A stretch of 64,000 nucleotides of DNA from contig WQZS01000002.1 of the NCBI GenBank assembly GCA_009780585.1, positions 62,001 through 126,000 of the forward strand, read 5' to 3'. This stretch comes from Defluviitaleaceae bacterium. GTDB lineage: Bacteria; Bacillota; Clostridia; Lachnospirales; WQUN01. The notes beneath the pieces are model-generated. The model was not told the DNA's origin. It saw only the letters and a list, made by a program, of their open reading frames with translations, and did no database searches. This document shows positions 1 through 8,593 of this stretch, in pieces. A program made the position numbers and the translations under genes. Position 1 is the stretch's first letter. Each line of letters opens with the position of its first letter.

Positions 1-980
1 TTTCGGTTATTGCGTACGCTGGGTACGCCCTTCCCGCGCAAATGCACGACCGCGCCCGGCTGCGTACCGGGCTTTAAGTTATGCTTTTCTTCCTTGCCGT
101 CCAGCATGGGGATCGAAATCTCGTCCCCCAGCGCCGCTTGCACGAACGTGACGGGGATATCCAAATATAGGTTATTCCCCTCGCGGTTAAATAATTTATG
201 CGGCGCAATTTGCACGACGATATACAAATCCCCCGCGGGGCCGCCCTTTTCGCCGAACTCGCCCTTGCCTTGCAAACGGATTTGCTGACCGTTGTCTATA
301 CCCTTAGGTACGACGACCGTCAGCGTTTTGTTTGCGCGTACGCGACCCGCGCCGCGGCAGTTCGTACACGGCTCCTTAATAATTTTCCCCTCACCGCGGC
401 ACGCCGAACACGCCACCACGCTGGTCATATACCCCAACATCGTCTGCTGCATGATCCGCTCCGAACCGGAGCCGTTGCACTTCTTACAATTCTCCGCGAA
501 AGTCCCGGGCTTCGCGCCGCTACCCTTACATGGCGCGCACGTTTCATACGTGTTGAGCGAAACCTCCTTCGAACAACCGAACACCGCTTCCTCGAACCGT
601 ATATTCAAGCGCATTTGCAAATCCGCGCCCCGCTTGGGCCCTGACCTTCTGCCGCCGCCCATGCCGAAGAAATCCCCGCCGCCGAATATATCCCCGAACC
701 GGTTGAAAATTTCATTCAAATCCATGCTCGCGCCGCCGAAGCCGCCCCCCTGGCTGAACGCCGCGTGGCCCATCCTATCGTAAGCGGAACGCTTGTCGCC
801 GTCCGAAAGCACGCCGTACGCTTCGCTGACCTCCTTAAACTTTTCCTCGGCCTTCTTGTCGCCGGGGTTCGCGTCGGGATGGTATTGTTTGGCCAGCTTG
901 CGGTAAGCCTTCTTTATATCGTCGTCACTCGATTGCTTCGCTACGCCCAATACGTCGTAATAATCGCGCTTGTCTGCCAT
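1..980 (-). CDS. dnaJ: Chaperone DnaJ (Hsp40), C-terminus cut by window edge
   Basis: Co-chaperone that delivers unfolded clients to DnaK and stimulates its ATPase in the cytoplasm. The start is ATG at 978-980, giving [13 protein letters not shown]. The J domain has the HPD tripeptide (QYHPDANPG, about residue 33), followed by a Gly/Phe-rich stretch. The zinc-finger domain shows the CxxCxGxG-type pairs [24 protein letters not shown] and CTNCRG. About 326 codons lie in the window; the usual length is 370-385, so the extreme C-terminus runs past position 1. It lies in the dnaK direction but about 1.2 kb downstream of dnaK. The identification is certain. Whether it is still transcribed from the CIRCE promoter is unknown. 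Confidence 0.97.
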   Translation of the reverse strand, partial: MADKRDYYDVLGVAKQSSDDDIKKAYRKLAKQYHPDANPGDKKAEEKFKEVSEAYGVLSDGDKRSAYDRMGHAAFSQGGGFGGASMDLNEIFNRFGDIFGGGDFFGMGGGRRSGPKRGADLQMRLNIRFEEAVFGCSKEVSLNTYETCAPCKGSGAKPGTFAENCKKCNGSGSERIMQQTMLGYMTSVVACSACRGEGKIIKEPCTNCRGAGRVRANKTLTVVVPKGIDNGQQIRLQGKGEFGEKGGPAGDLYIVVQIAPHKLFNREGNNLYLDIPVTFVQAALGDEISIPMLDGKEEKHNLKPGTQPGAVVHLRGKGVPSVRNNR

Positions 981-1004
981 TTGCTTGGCTCCCCCATGTG
1001 GTTT

Positions 1005-1031
1005 AACTTGTCCTCCGGTGGGGGACAAGTT
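1005..1031. repeat. 27-nt palindromic repeat, copy 1
   Basis: It starts AACTTGTCC and ends GGACAAGTT, with 9-bp perfect arms that extend to 12 if one U-G pair is allowed. It has the same length and the same AACTT/AAGTT ends as five other copies in this window. It lies between the decayed toxin gene and dnaJ. Confidence 0.75.
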
Positions 1032-1039
1032 AGGTTGTA

Positions 1040-1214
1040 TTATTTAATTACTTCGAATAATTTTTTCTTCGTTTTTTCAACTATCTCTTGTTTAACGTTG
1101 CCAAACCGTTTAACGACGATGTTCTTTAGATAATACAAGAACGGGACGCCTTTTTTGCGAAGACAAGTCCGTATATGGAAGCGGAACAAGAAGGATGTCG
1201 CCCTGGCTATGCAT
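1040..1214 (-). pseudogene. Decayed MazF/PemK-type toxin (internal deletion and frameshift)
   Basis: Reading from ATG at 1212-1214 gives MHSQGDILLVPLPYTDLSS followed by QKRRPVLVLSK, the classic MazF/PemK N-terminus. The frame stops at 1110-1112 after 34 residues. A second frame then continues as [23 protein letters not shown] to a stop at 1040, which resembles a MazF C-terminal helix. The family is about 110-115 residues, so roughly 55-60 residues of the core fold are missing and the two ends are out of frame. The start overlaps the antitoxin stop by 8 bp, as in intact modules. The toxin is almost certainly inactive, which would leave the antitoxin an orphan. Confidence 0.8.
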
Positions 1215-1410
1215 CGTTCCAAACCTCATCGTCAATTTCATTATTCCAAAATTCCGTACTGGAAACGCTTAACGCTTCCAAACCCTTAAACAACCTGCGC
1301 TCTTCACGTATTTTAATAAACGCAATAAAATTAGCGGCTTCTTGTAACAGCGATGCCGGCAAGGTATCGATTAAATTATAAACTTCTTGTTTCGCAAGTG
1401 CTGCCTGCAT
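1207..1410 (-). CDS. Orphan antitoxin of a MazEF/PemIK-type module
   Basis: A 67-residue acidic protein, MQAALAKQEVYNLIDTLP..., with a central helical segment (LLQEAANFIAFIK) typical of small antitoxins of the DUF2281 sort. Its end overlaps the start of the broken MazF-like toxin, so the antitoxin role is inferred mainly from position. The start follows AGAAGGGAATTGTC, an acceptable ribosome-binding site. It begins 18 nt downstream of the Nudix stop and is probably cotranscribed. It may persist as an anti-addiction protein or simply be decaying. No DNA-binding motif is obvious by eye. Confidence 0.6.
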   Translation of the reverse strand: MQAALAKQEVYNLIDTLPASLLQEAANFIAFIKIREERRLFKGLEALSVSSTEFWNNEIDDEVWNDA

Positions 1411-1428
1411 GACAATTCCCTTCTTGTT

Positions 1429-1905
1429 TTAATTTTGATAATTCGAACCTAAAAAAATCGGGGCTGTCCCTTTTAATATATCACAAATATTATCAGCAAC
1501 CATTTTCGGGAAAAGGCGAATTTTGGCATTTCCGGTTATTTCGTTAACATCTACCCATTCGCTGCTTTCCTGCATTTCATCTTTTTCCGTAGGCTCGGTT
1601 TGCTCAACATTAACAATTTCACAAATAAATATATGATATGACCTATGCGCGCAATTGGGATTCCCTATAGTTAAACCGTTATCCGTAAAAATCGTTTCAC
1701 ACAAAGCAGCGAACCGAACCGGTTTTACCGTATATCCCGTTTCTTCCAAACATTCCCGTACAACAGCTTCATGTAGCGTTTCGCAAAACCGCTGCCCTCC
1801 GCCCGGCAATGAATAATAATCGCCGAACACACCATCTTTACATACGTTAAGCAACATCCTGTTATCCCTAACGATTATCGCTTTAACGGTATTTCTAATG
1901 TTCAT
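1429..1905 (-). CDS. Nudix hydrolase
   Basis: Hydrolyses a nucleoside diphosphate linked to another moiety; the substrate cannot be told from sequence. The complete Nudix box GX5EX7REUXEEXGU is present in two readable parts, GGGQRFCETLHEA and VVRECLEETGY (about residues 36-59), carrying the metal-binding glutamates. The chosen start (MNIRNTVKAI, 1905) is preceded by a GGGGG-rich ribosome-binding site; an upstream ATG at 1923 would add six residues. At 158 residues it has normal Nudix length. It sits between dnaK and dnaJ in the same orientation, an unusual place. A housecleaning role during stress is conceivable but speculative. Confidence 0.88.
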   Translation of the reverse strand: MNIRNTVKAIIVRDNRMLLNVCKDGVFGDYYSLPGGGQRFCETLHEAVVRECLEETGYTVKPVRFAALCETIFTDNGLTIGNPNCAHRSYHIFICEIVNVEQTEPTEKDEMQESSEWVDVNEITGNAKIRLFPKMVADNICDILKGTAPIFLGSNYQN

Positions 1906-2011
1906 ATTACCCCCGAACATCATACAATATAATTTATGTTAACCTATCTCTTTTCGTACGCCGACCGCGAATTGATCGCGCGAAGCCATCCGAAAACCCG
2001 TGCAAGCCGCT

Positions 2012-2080
2012 GTCGGAGGGGTAGGGAGTTGCGGCGAACGACTTCGCCTTCAAGAGAGCGCAACTCCCTACCCCTCCGAC
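2012..2080. repeat. Perfect 22-bp inverted repeat downstream of dnaK
   Basis: Left arm 2012-2033 starts GTCGGAGGGGTAGGG. Right arm 2059-2080 is its exact reverse complement, around a 25-nt loop. It lies 90 nt past the dnaK stop. No strong T-run follows on either strand, so it may be a transcript stabiliser or processing site, or a mobile palindrome, rather than a classic intrinsic terminator. Confidence 0.75.
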
Positions 2081-2170
2081 ATTCGTATACATCGCAGTAT
2101 ATTTCATTCCAACACCCAACCCGCGCGATCGCTTCGCGGCGGCTGCGCCCGAAGGGTGGGATAACGGCAT

Positions 2171-4057
<1,887 letters not shown>

Positions 4058-4104
4058 TTATTTCCATATTTTTCTTGATAATAATGGTAAACCTTTTCCG
4101 ACGT

Positions 4105-4680
4105 TTAATTCGCGACCTTTACCATGCTGTAACGCAGCACTTTATCCTTATGCATGTATCCCTTTTGCAGCACGTTCGCCACTTGGTTTGCGCCGAGGCT
4201 ATCGTTTTCCTCATGGGCGACGGCGTAGTGGAGCTTGGTATCGAATTCGTCCCCGATTGCGGCGGGGATTTCCACTATATTAATATCTTGCAAAACTTGT
4301 GAAAGCTGCCGCGCGATCAACGCGATGCCTTGGTAAAAGGTATCGTCCGCGTGCGTCCCCTCGCTCGATTGCATGGCACGCTCGAAATTATCCACCACGG
4401 GGAGCAGCTTTTCGGCGGCGGCGCGCACGCCGTCGTCGTATTGGACGGCCTTTTCCTTGATACTGCGCTTGCGGAAGTTATCGAACTCCGCCAAGGTGCG
4501 CTGGTACCGATCCATCGCTTCCTTATATAAGGCTTCGTGGCTCGGTTCGGCCGTTGCGTCGGCGGTTTCCGACGCTTCCCCTTCGTCCGAATCCAACAAT
4601 TCGATTTCTTCGGGGGTAAGATTGTCGGTCATCGGCCCGTCCGCTTGCGCATTATTTTTGCCGCGTTTCTTTTTCTTCAT
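4105..4680 (-). CDS. grpE: Nucleotide exchange factor GrpE
   Basis: Promotes ADP release from DnaK. At 191 residues it has a charged, disordered N-terminus (MKKKKRGKNN...), a long coiled-coil helix containing YQRTLAEFDNFRKRSIKEK, and a C-terminal beta domain with the conserved end LQKGYMHKDKVLRYSMVKVAN. It lies between hrcA (48 nt upstream) and dnaK (74 nt downstream) on the same strand, the standard Bacillota heat-shock operon order. The family match and context leave little doubt. Confidence 0.98.
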   Translation of the reverse strand: MKKKKRGKNNAQADGPMTDNLTPEEIELLDSDEGEASETADATAEPSHEALYKEAMDRYQRTLAEFDNFRKRSIKEKAVQYDDGVRAAAEKLLPVVDNFERAMQSSEGTHADDTFYQGIALIARQLSQVLQDINIVEIPAAIGDEFDTKLHYAVAHEENDSLGANQVANVLQKGYMHKDKVLRYSMVKVAN

Positions 4681-4728
4681 GCGTTACCTCCGGAATGGAA
4701 TCCCGAATCATGGTGCGGGATTTATTTT

Positions 4729-5775
4729 TTAGCGGGATAGTGCCTGTATTACCTGCCGTATGTTTTGCGATATTCCCGTAAGCACACTCACCGCGTGCGC
4801 ATAGTCCATACGCGTGGGCCCGATGATGGCGATGTAGCCCGTCGATTGGTTGTCGATGGAATAACCCGCCCGTACCAAGCTGCAATCCTTCAGCCATTCG
4901 AAATTGTTTTCATCGCCGATCACGATTTGGATGCCTTCGTAGGAAGGCGTCGCGTTGGAAATGGGCGCGAACAGCGACATAAGCGATTCGCGTTCCTCCA
5001 GGGCCTGGAAGATGGCGTCCGCTTTCTGGCGGTCGGAAAATTCCGGGAAGGTGAGGATGTTTTTCACTCCGCTGGTGAATACGCGGACATCGTCCTCGGC
5101 TTGTATCATGCCCGCTATAATACCCAGCAGCGGCATGAGTATATGCGCGCACGCCCCGAACGACTCCAATAAGATATCGATACAAGGGCGGTCGATTTCG
5201 CGTACGCTTTTCCCCACGAGGTGCCTGTTGAGGGTCTGCGATAATCGGGCGAGTTCATCATATCCCGTCGCGTCGGGTAAGGTCACCACTTGGCTCTTCA
5301 CCGCTTTGGTATCGGTAACCAAAACCAGCAGCACGGCCCTTTCGTCCACGGGTACCAATTGCAAGTGGCGGACCTTCGTCTTCTTCAAGTACGGCTCCGA
5401 AACGATGGCGGGGCAGCGCGTCAACCGCGCCAGAGCCTTCGCCGTTTCCTGCATCATAAATTCCACTTGGTTGATGTTTTGGATAATCATGCCCTGCAGG
5501 AAGAGGGCTTCCTCCCCCGCCAGCGGCCGTTCGCGCATCATGCGGTCCACATAGAAGCGGTAACCCTTTTGCGAGGGTACGCGCCCGCTGGAAGAATGTA
5601 ATCGGGAGATCAGACCCAAGTCCTCCAAGTCGCTCATCTCGTTGCGGATGGTGGCGGAGCTGATGCCCGGCCCGTACTTCTTGGCGATCGTGCGCGAGCC
5701 TATCGGCTCGGCGGTGTGGATGTAGTCGTTGACGATGGCTTCAAGGATTTTGAACTTACGGTCGGTTAGTTCCAT
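4729..5775 (-). CDS. hrcA: Heat-inducible transcription repressor HrcA
   Basis: Repressor of class I heat-shock genes; it binds CIRCE and depends on GroE for folding. At 348 residues it has full length. It starts MELTDRKFKILEAIVNDYIH with a winged helix (SATIRNEMSDLEDLGLI, about residues 39-56), followed by the HrcA core with SGRVPSQKGYRFYVD. It is first gene of the operon, with CIRCE just upstream at 5810-5836 and a vegetative promoter at 5844-5872, so it represses itself together with grpE and dnaK. Confidence 0.98.
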   Translation of the reverse strand: MELTDRKFKILEAIVNDYIHTAEPIGSRTIAKKYGPGISSATIRNEMSDLEDLGLISRLHSSSGRVPSQKGYRFYVDRMMRERPLAGEEALFLQGMIIQNINQVEFMMQETAKALARLTRCPAIVSEPYLKKTKVRHLQLVPVDERAVLLVLVTDTKAVKSQVVTLPDATGYDELARLSQTLNRHLVGKSVREIDRPCIDILLESFGACAHILMPLLGIIAGMIQAEDDVRVFTSGVKNILTFPEFSDRQKADAIFQALEERESLMSLFAPISNATPSYEGIQIVIGDENNFEWLKDCSLVRAGYSIDNQSTGYIAIIGPTRMDYAHAVSVLTGISQNIRQVIQALSR

Positions 5776-5809
5776 GACCCTCTACCCCCTTTTCGTGCGG
5801 ACCGTGTTG

Positions 5810-5836
5810 TTAGCACTCACTCATGTCGAGTGCTAA
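5810..5836. promoter_or_regulatory. CIRCE operator (HrcA site)
   Basis: TTAGCACTC at 5810-5818, a nine-base spacer, then GAGTGCTAA at 5828-5836. This is an exact match to the CIRCE consensus. It lies just downstream of the -10 of the hrcA promoter, so it would fall in the transcript start region. Confidence 0.98.
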
Positions 5837-5843
5837 CGAAGGA

Positions 5844-5872
5844 AGAATACTACGCTTCCTTATCAATGTCAA
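5844..5872 (-). promoter_or_regulatory. Sigma-A promoter of hrcA-grpE-dnaK
   Basis: On the minus strand the -35 is TTGACA (5872-5867), a 17-bp spacer follows, and the -10 is TATTCT (5849-5844). Transcription should begin just ahead of or inside the CIRCE element, the standard arrangement for HrcA control. Confidence 0.9.
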
Positions 5873-5984
5873 GCGTTTTCGAAAAATATTTTATTTTTGC
5901 GTTGTTCCAATTGACCCGCATCCCCCGATATTTTTTGTATAATGTATTCGGTTTAACCATTTGCAAACAAAAACGGAGGCGCTA

Positions 5985-6734
5985 ATGCCGCAATCCGAAC
6001 TCCGCAACAACGATTGCGTAGCCGCGATGAAACATTTAAAAGGCGGCTCGGTGGATATGGTCCTGACCGACCCGCCTTACCATTTGGCTAATTTCATGAA
6101 GCAACGCGCGACCAACCTCACCGCCATGCGAGAAAACACCCCCGCCGCCGCGGGATGGGATACCCTAACCGACGGGGAATGGGCGGATGCCATGGACGGC
6201 TTCTTCTACGAAGCGGCACGCGTGGTAAAAATCGGCGGCTCGTTCATTATCTTCATGTCCGTCATACGGATCGAAACGCTCATCAAAATCGCCCAACGGT
6301 ACGGACTTTATTACAAGACGACGGGCATCTGGCACAAAACCAACCCCATGCCGCGCAACATGCACCTGCATTTCGTCAACTCCACGGAGGCGTGGGTTTA
6401 TTTCGTCAACCGCAAAGCGACGGGTATATTTAATAATGAAGGAAAGGCGTTGCACGACTTCGTGGAATGTGCGTCCGCCCCGCCTTCCGAACGCAAGCAC
6501 GGCAAGCATCCTACGCAAAAACCCTTAAAGCTAATGGAATTCTTCATCCGCACGCTCACCCATGAAGGCGAAACCGTCCTCGACCCCTTTATGGGCAGCG
6601 GCTCGACGGGCGTTGCGGCATTAAACCTCCGGCGGAATTTCATCGGTTTCGAAACGGACGCGGACTATTTCAATATCGCCGAACGGCGGATAAATCCGAC
6701 CCAATCTCCGCATACTATTTCCAAAACGATATAA
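5985..6734 (+). CDS. DNA (adenine-N6 or cytosine-N4) methyltransferase, beta-class
   Basis: Transfers methyl from S-adenosylmethionine to an exocyclic amino group in a specific DNA site. At 249 residues, catalytic motif IV DPPYHLANF (about residue 28) comes before the SAM-binding motif I DPFMGSGSTGVAAL (about residue 198), the beta-class order. KHPTQKPLKLMEFFIR before motif I is typical. The start is ATG 5985 behind GGAGG (5975-5979); a TTG at 5961 is less likely. No restriction endonuclease is adjacent, so it is an orphan or regulatory methylase, or part of a scattered system. The target site cannot be deduced. It is divergent from hrcA. Confidence 0.93.
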   Translation: MPQSELRNNDCVAAMKHLKGGSVDMVLTDPPYHLANFMKQRATNLTAMRENTPAAAGWDTLTDGEWADAMDGFFYEAARVVKIGGSFIIFMSVIRIETLIKIAQRYGLYYKTTGIWHKTNPMPRNMHLHFVNSTEAWVYFVNRKATGIFNNEGKALHDFVECASAPPSERKHGKHPTQKPLKLMEFFIRTLTHEGETVLDPFMGSGSTGVAALNLRRNFIGFETDADYFNIAERRINPTQSPHTISKTI

Positions 6735-6776
6735 AGCCCCGAAAAATACCCTTAGGGGCGGTTTGGAGCAGACAGT

Positions 6777-7241
6777 ATGCTACGTTTCATTCAAATCCTT
6801 TTCCTGTTTATCGCGTCTTCCCGGCATCCCCTCTTTACCGAGGAGGAACGCGAAGCACCCCCGCCCCCGCCCCCCGCGCGGCTTTTCGTATCCGCCGAGG
6901 GACGTTACGCCATCCAACAGGGTTGGCTCGCAGGCGCTGATTACGTTGAAAATAAAATCGCCACCCACGGCGAAGCGGTGGCGATGATCATGCAAATCGC
7001 GGCGCTGGATTGGGAAACCGTCAGTTTTTACGGTATCCTAACCGAAAACGAAAATTTCGACCCCGAGCAACCCCTCACCCGGCATGATTTTCTCCTATAC
7101 CTCAGTTATGTATTCCACGACCTCCCCGAGGAAGGCATCCTCGACCCCGACACGGACAATTCCCCCGAAAAAGAAATGACCCTCGTGGAAATGGCGAGGG
7201 CCGCGTATCGTTTGCGGGGGTTAAACCCGCACGGGGAATAA
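6777..7241 (+). CDS. Small SLH-like repeat protein, function unknown
   Basis: 154 residues. The N-terminal hydrophobic segment MLRFIQILFLFIASS could be a short signal or anchor. A proline run (APPPPPPAR) follows, then two stretches resembling S-layer homology units: YAIQQGWLAGADYVENKI then EAVAMIMQIAAL, and FYGILTENENFDPEQPLTRH then FLLYLSYVFHDL. SLH domains bind secondary cell-wall polymers, so a surface role is plausible, but the match is loose. A GGAG ribosome-binding site precedes the ATG. Its last 21 bp overlap, tail to tail, the end of the minus-strand ATPase gene. A weak GC hairpin (6736-6759) separates it from the methyltransferase. Confidence 0.5.
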   Translation: MLRFIQILFLFIASSRHPLFTEEEREAPPPPPPARLFVSAEGRYAIQQGWLAGADYVENKIATHGEAVAMIMQIAALDWETVSFYGILTENENFDPEQPLTRHDFLLYLSYVFHDLPEEGILDPDTDNSPEKEMTLVEMARAAYRLRGLNPHGE

Positions 7242-8426
7242 TTCCAACAACCAACCAATGACGTTGATCTTTCTTATCCCGTCATAATCCGCCGTACCGA
7301 ACACTTCGTCCAGCGTCAACAGGAATTTGGGGTAATTGTCGGATATCTTACGCAGGGGGGCAAGTTCCCGTTTCAACACGTTTTCGTCCAACGCCGTAGC
7401 CGTTACTTGGTAATATTGTATGCCGTCGGCGTTTATGGCGACGAAATCCACTTCCGCGTTGTCAAACTGCCCCGCATACACATCGTATCCGCGCCGCTTC
7501 AATTCAAGGAAAACGATGTTCTCAAGGATATGTCCGATATCGTTGTCCTTACCGCGTACCAGCAGGTTACGCAAGGCAATGTCCACACAATAGTATTTGC
7601 TTTGCGTGGAAAGGAAGCTCCTGCCTTTGATATTGTACCTTGTCGCTTCGTAAATAATCAGGCTGTCGCAAAGTCCCTTGATATATTTATCCACCGTCTT
7701 TTGGTCAACGCCCTTGCCGCTTGATTTTAACGTGTTGGCGATTTTGGCGGGCGAAACGATGCTCCCGATGTTATGGAAAATGAACTTGACGACGCTTTCC
7801 AAGCTGGTAACATCGGAAATCTTCAAGCGTTGCACAATGTCCTTAAGCAAAACGGTATGATATAAATCCCGCAGGTATTCCTTCGCTTCCCTTTCTTCTT
7901 GCAAAAAACGCAGCGTGTAAGGGAACGACCCCATCGTGATATAGCGGTCGAGGGAACACGCGGCATCCCCCATGCGGTATTCCTTAAAAGACAGGGGGAG
8001 CATTTTCAACTCCACATATCTTCCGGACAGCAGGGTCGCAAGCTCGCCGGATAAAAAATAAGCGTTCGAACCTGTGATATAGACATCGCAATTCCTTTTA
8101 AGGAAAAGGCTGTCCACCGCTTTCTCGAATGCTTCGACGTGCTGTACCTCGTCCAGGAAGATATAGTTCATCTTGTCCGTCAGCAGGATTCCCGTAATGT
8201 AGTCATACAGCGTACGGTACCGCGTTAAATGTTCGTTATTAATATCCTCAAAATTTATGGCAATTATCTGCGCATCGTTCGTGCCGTTTTGCAACAGGTA
8301 ATTCCGGTACATTTCAAACAGGGTTGATTTTCCGCAGCGGCGTATGCCCGATACGACCTTGATAATTTGCCGCTCCTTCCATCGAATCAGCCAATCCAAG
8401 TATTGCTTGCGTTCAATAAAACCCAT
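7221..8426 (-). CDS. ATPase of the AAA/DUF4143 family
   Basis: 401 residues. The N-terminal P-loop ATPase domain has Walker A VVSGIRRCGKSTLFEMYRNY (about residues 24-43) and Walker B NYIFLDEVQHVEAFEKAVDS (about residue 90). ITGSNAYFLSGELATLLSGR is the usual sensor segment. The C-terminal half is DUF4143, with the nuclease-like turn DNAEVDFVAINADGIQYYQV near residue 340. The family is common in anaerobes and archaea; its biological role is unresolved, though the AEVDFV motif hints at a PD-(D/E)xK-like fold. It is a single-gene unit. Upstream are TTGACA at about 8485 and a CACAT-N5-ATGTG dyad (8440-8454). Confidence 0.9.
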   Translation of the reverse strand: MGFIERKQYLDWLIRWKERQIIKVVSGIRRCGKSTLFEMYRNYLLQNGTNDAQIIAINFEDINNEHLTRYRTLYDYITGILLTDKMNYIFLDEVQHVEAFEKAVDSLFLKRNCDVYITGSNAYFLSGELATLLSGRYVELKMLPLSFKEYRMGDAACSLDRYITMGSFPYTLRFLQEEREAKEYLRDLYHTVLLKDIVQRLKISDVTSLESVVKFIFHNIGSIVSPAKIANTLKSSGKGVDQKTVDKYIKGLCDSLIIYEATRYNIKGRSFLSTQSKYYCVDIALRNLLVRGKDNDIGHILENIVFLELKRRGYDVYAGQFDNAEVDFVAINADGIQYYQVTATALDENVLKRELAPLRKISDNYPKFLLTLDEVFGTADYDGIRKINVIGWLLELFPVRV

Positions 8427-8532
8427 GGTAACACCCTTTCACATGTATTATGTGCATTGTGTTCCCTGTTTATGCAAATGTCAAGGTTTTTTAGGAATAC
8501 ATTCCTTGTTTTTGTCATTACGGTAAAATAAT

Positions 8533-8571
8533 CCACCCCCCGGGATGCCGTACATGCACCGCGGGGGGTGG
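8533..8571 (-). terminator. GC-rich hairpin terminator after the RCC1-CAP gene
   Basis: Perfect 10-bp arms, CCACCCCCCG (8533-8542) and CGGGGGGTGG (8562-8571), around a 19-nt loop. On the minus strand ATTATTTT follows, so it probably ends transcription of the 8594-11317 gene. It could also act weakly in the other direction. Confidence 0.65.
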
Positions 8572-8593
8572 GGTTTGTCAGGAAGTAATATTG

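Noticed and set aside
8470-8530. 19-codon plus-strand frame (MQMSRFFRNTFLVFVI...) as a small peptide gene
   Set aside because: No ribosome-binding site; it overlaps the promoter of the ATPase gene.
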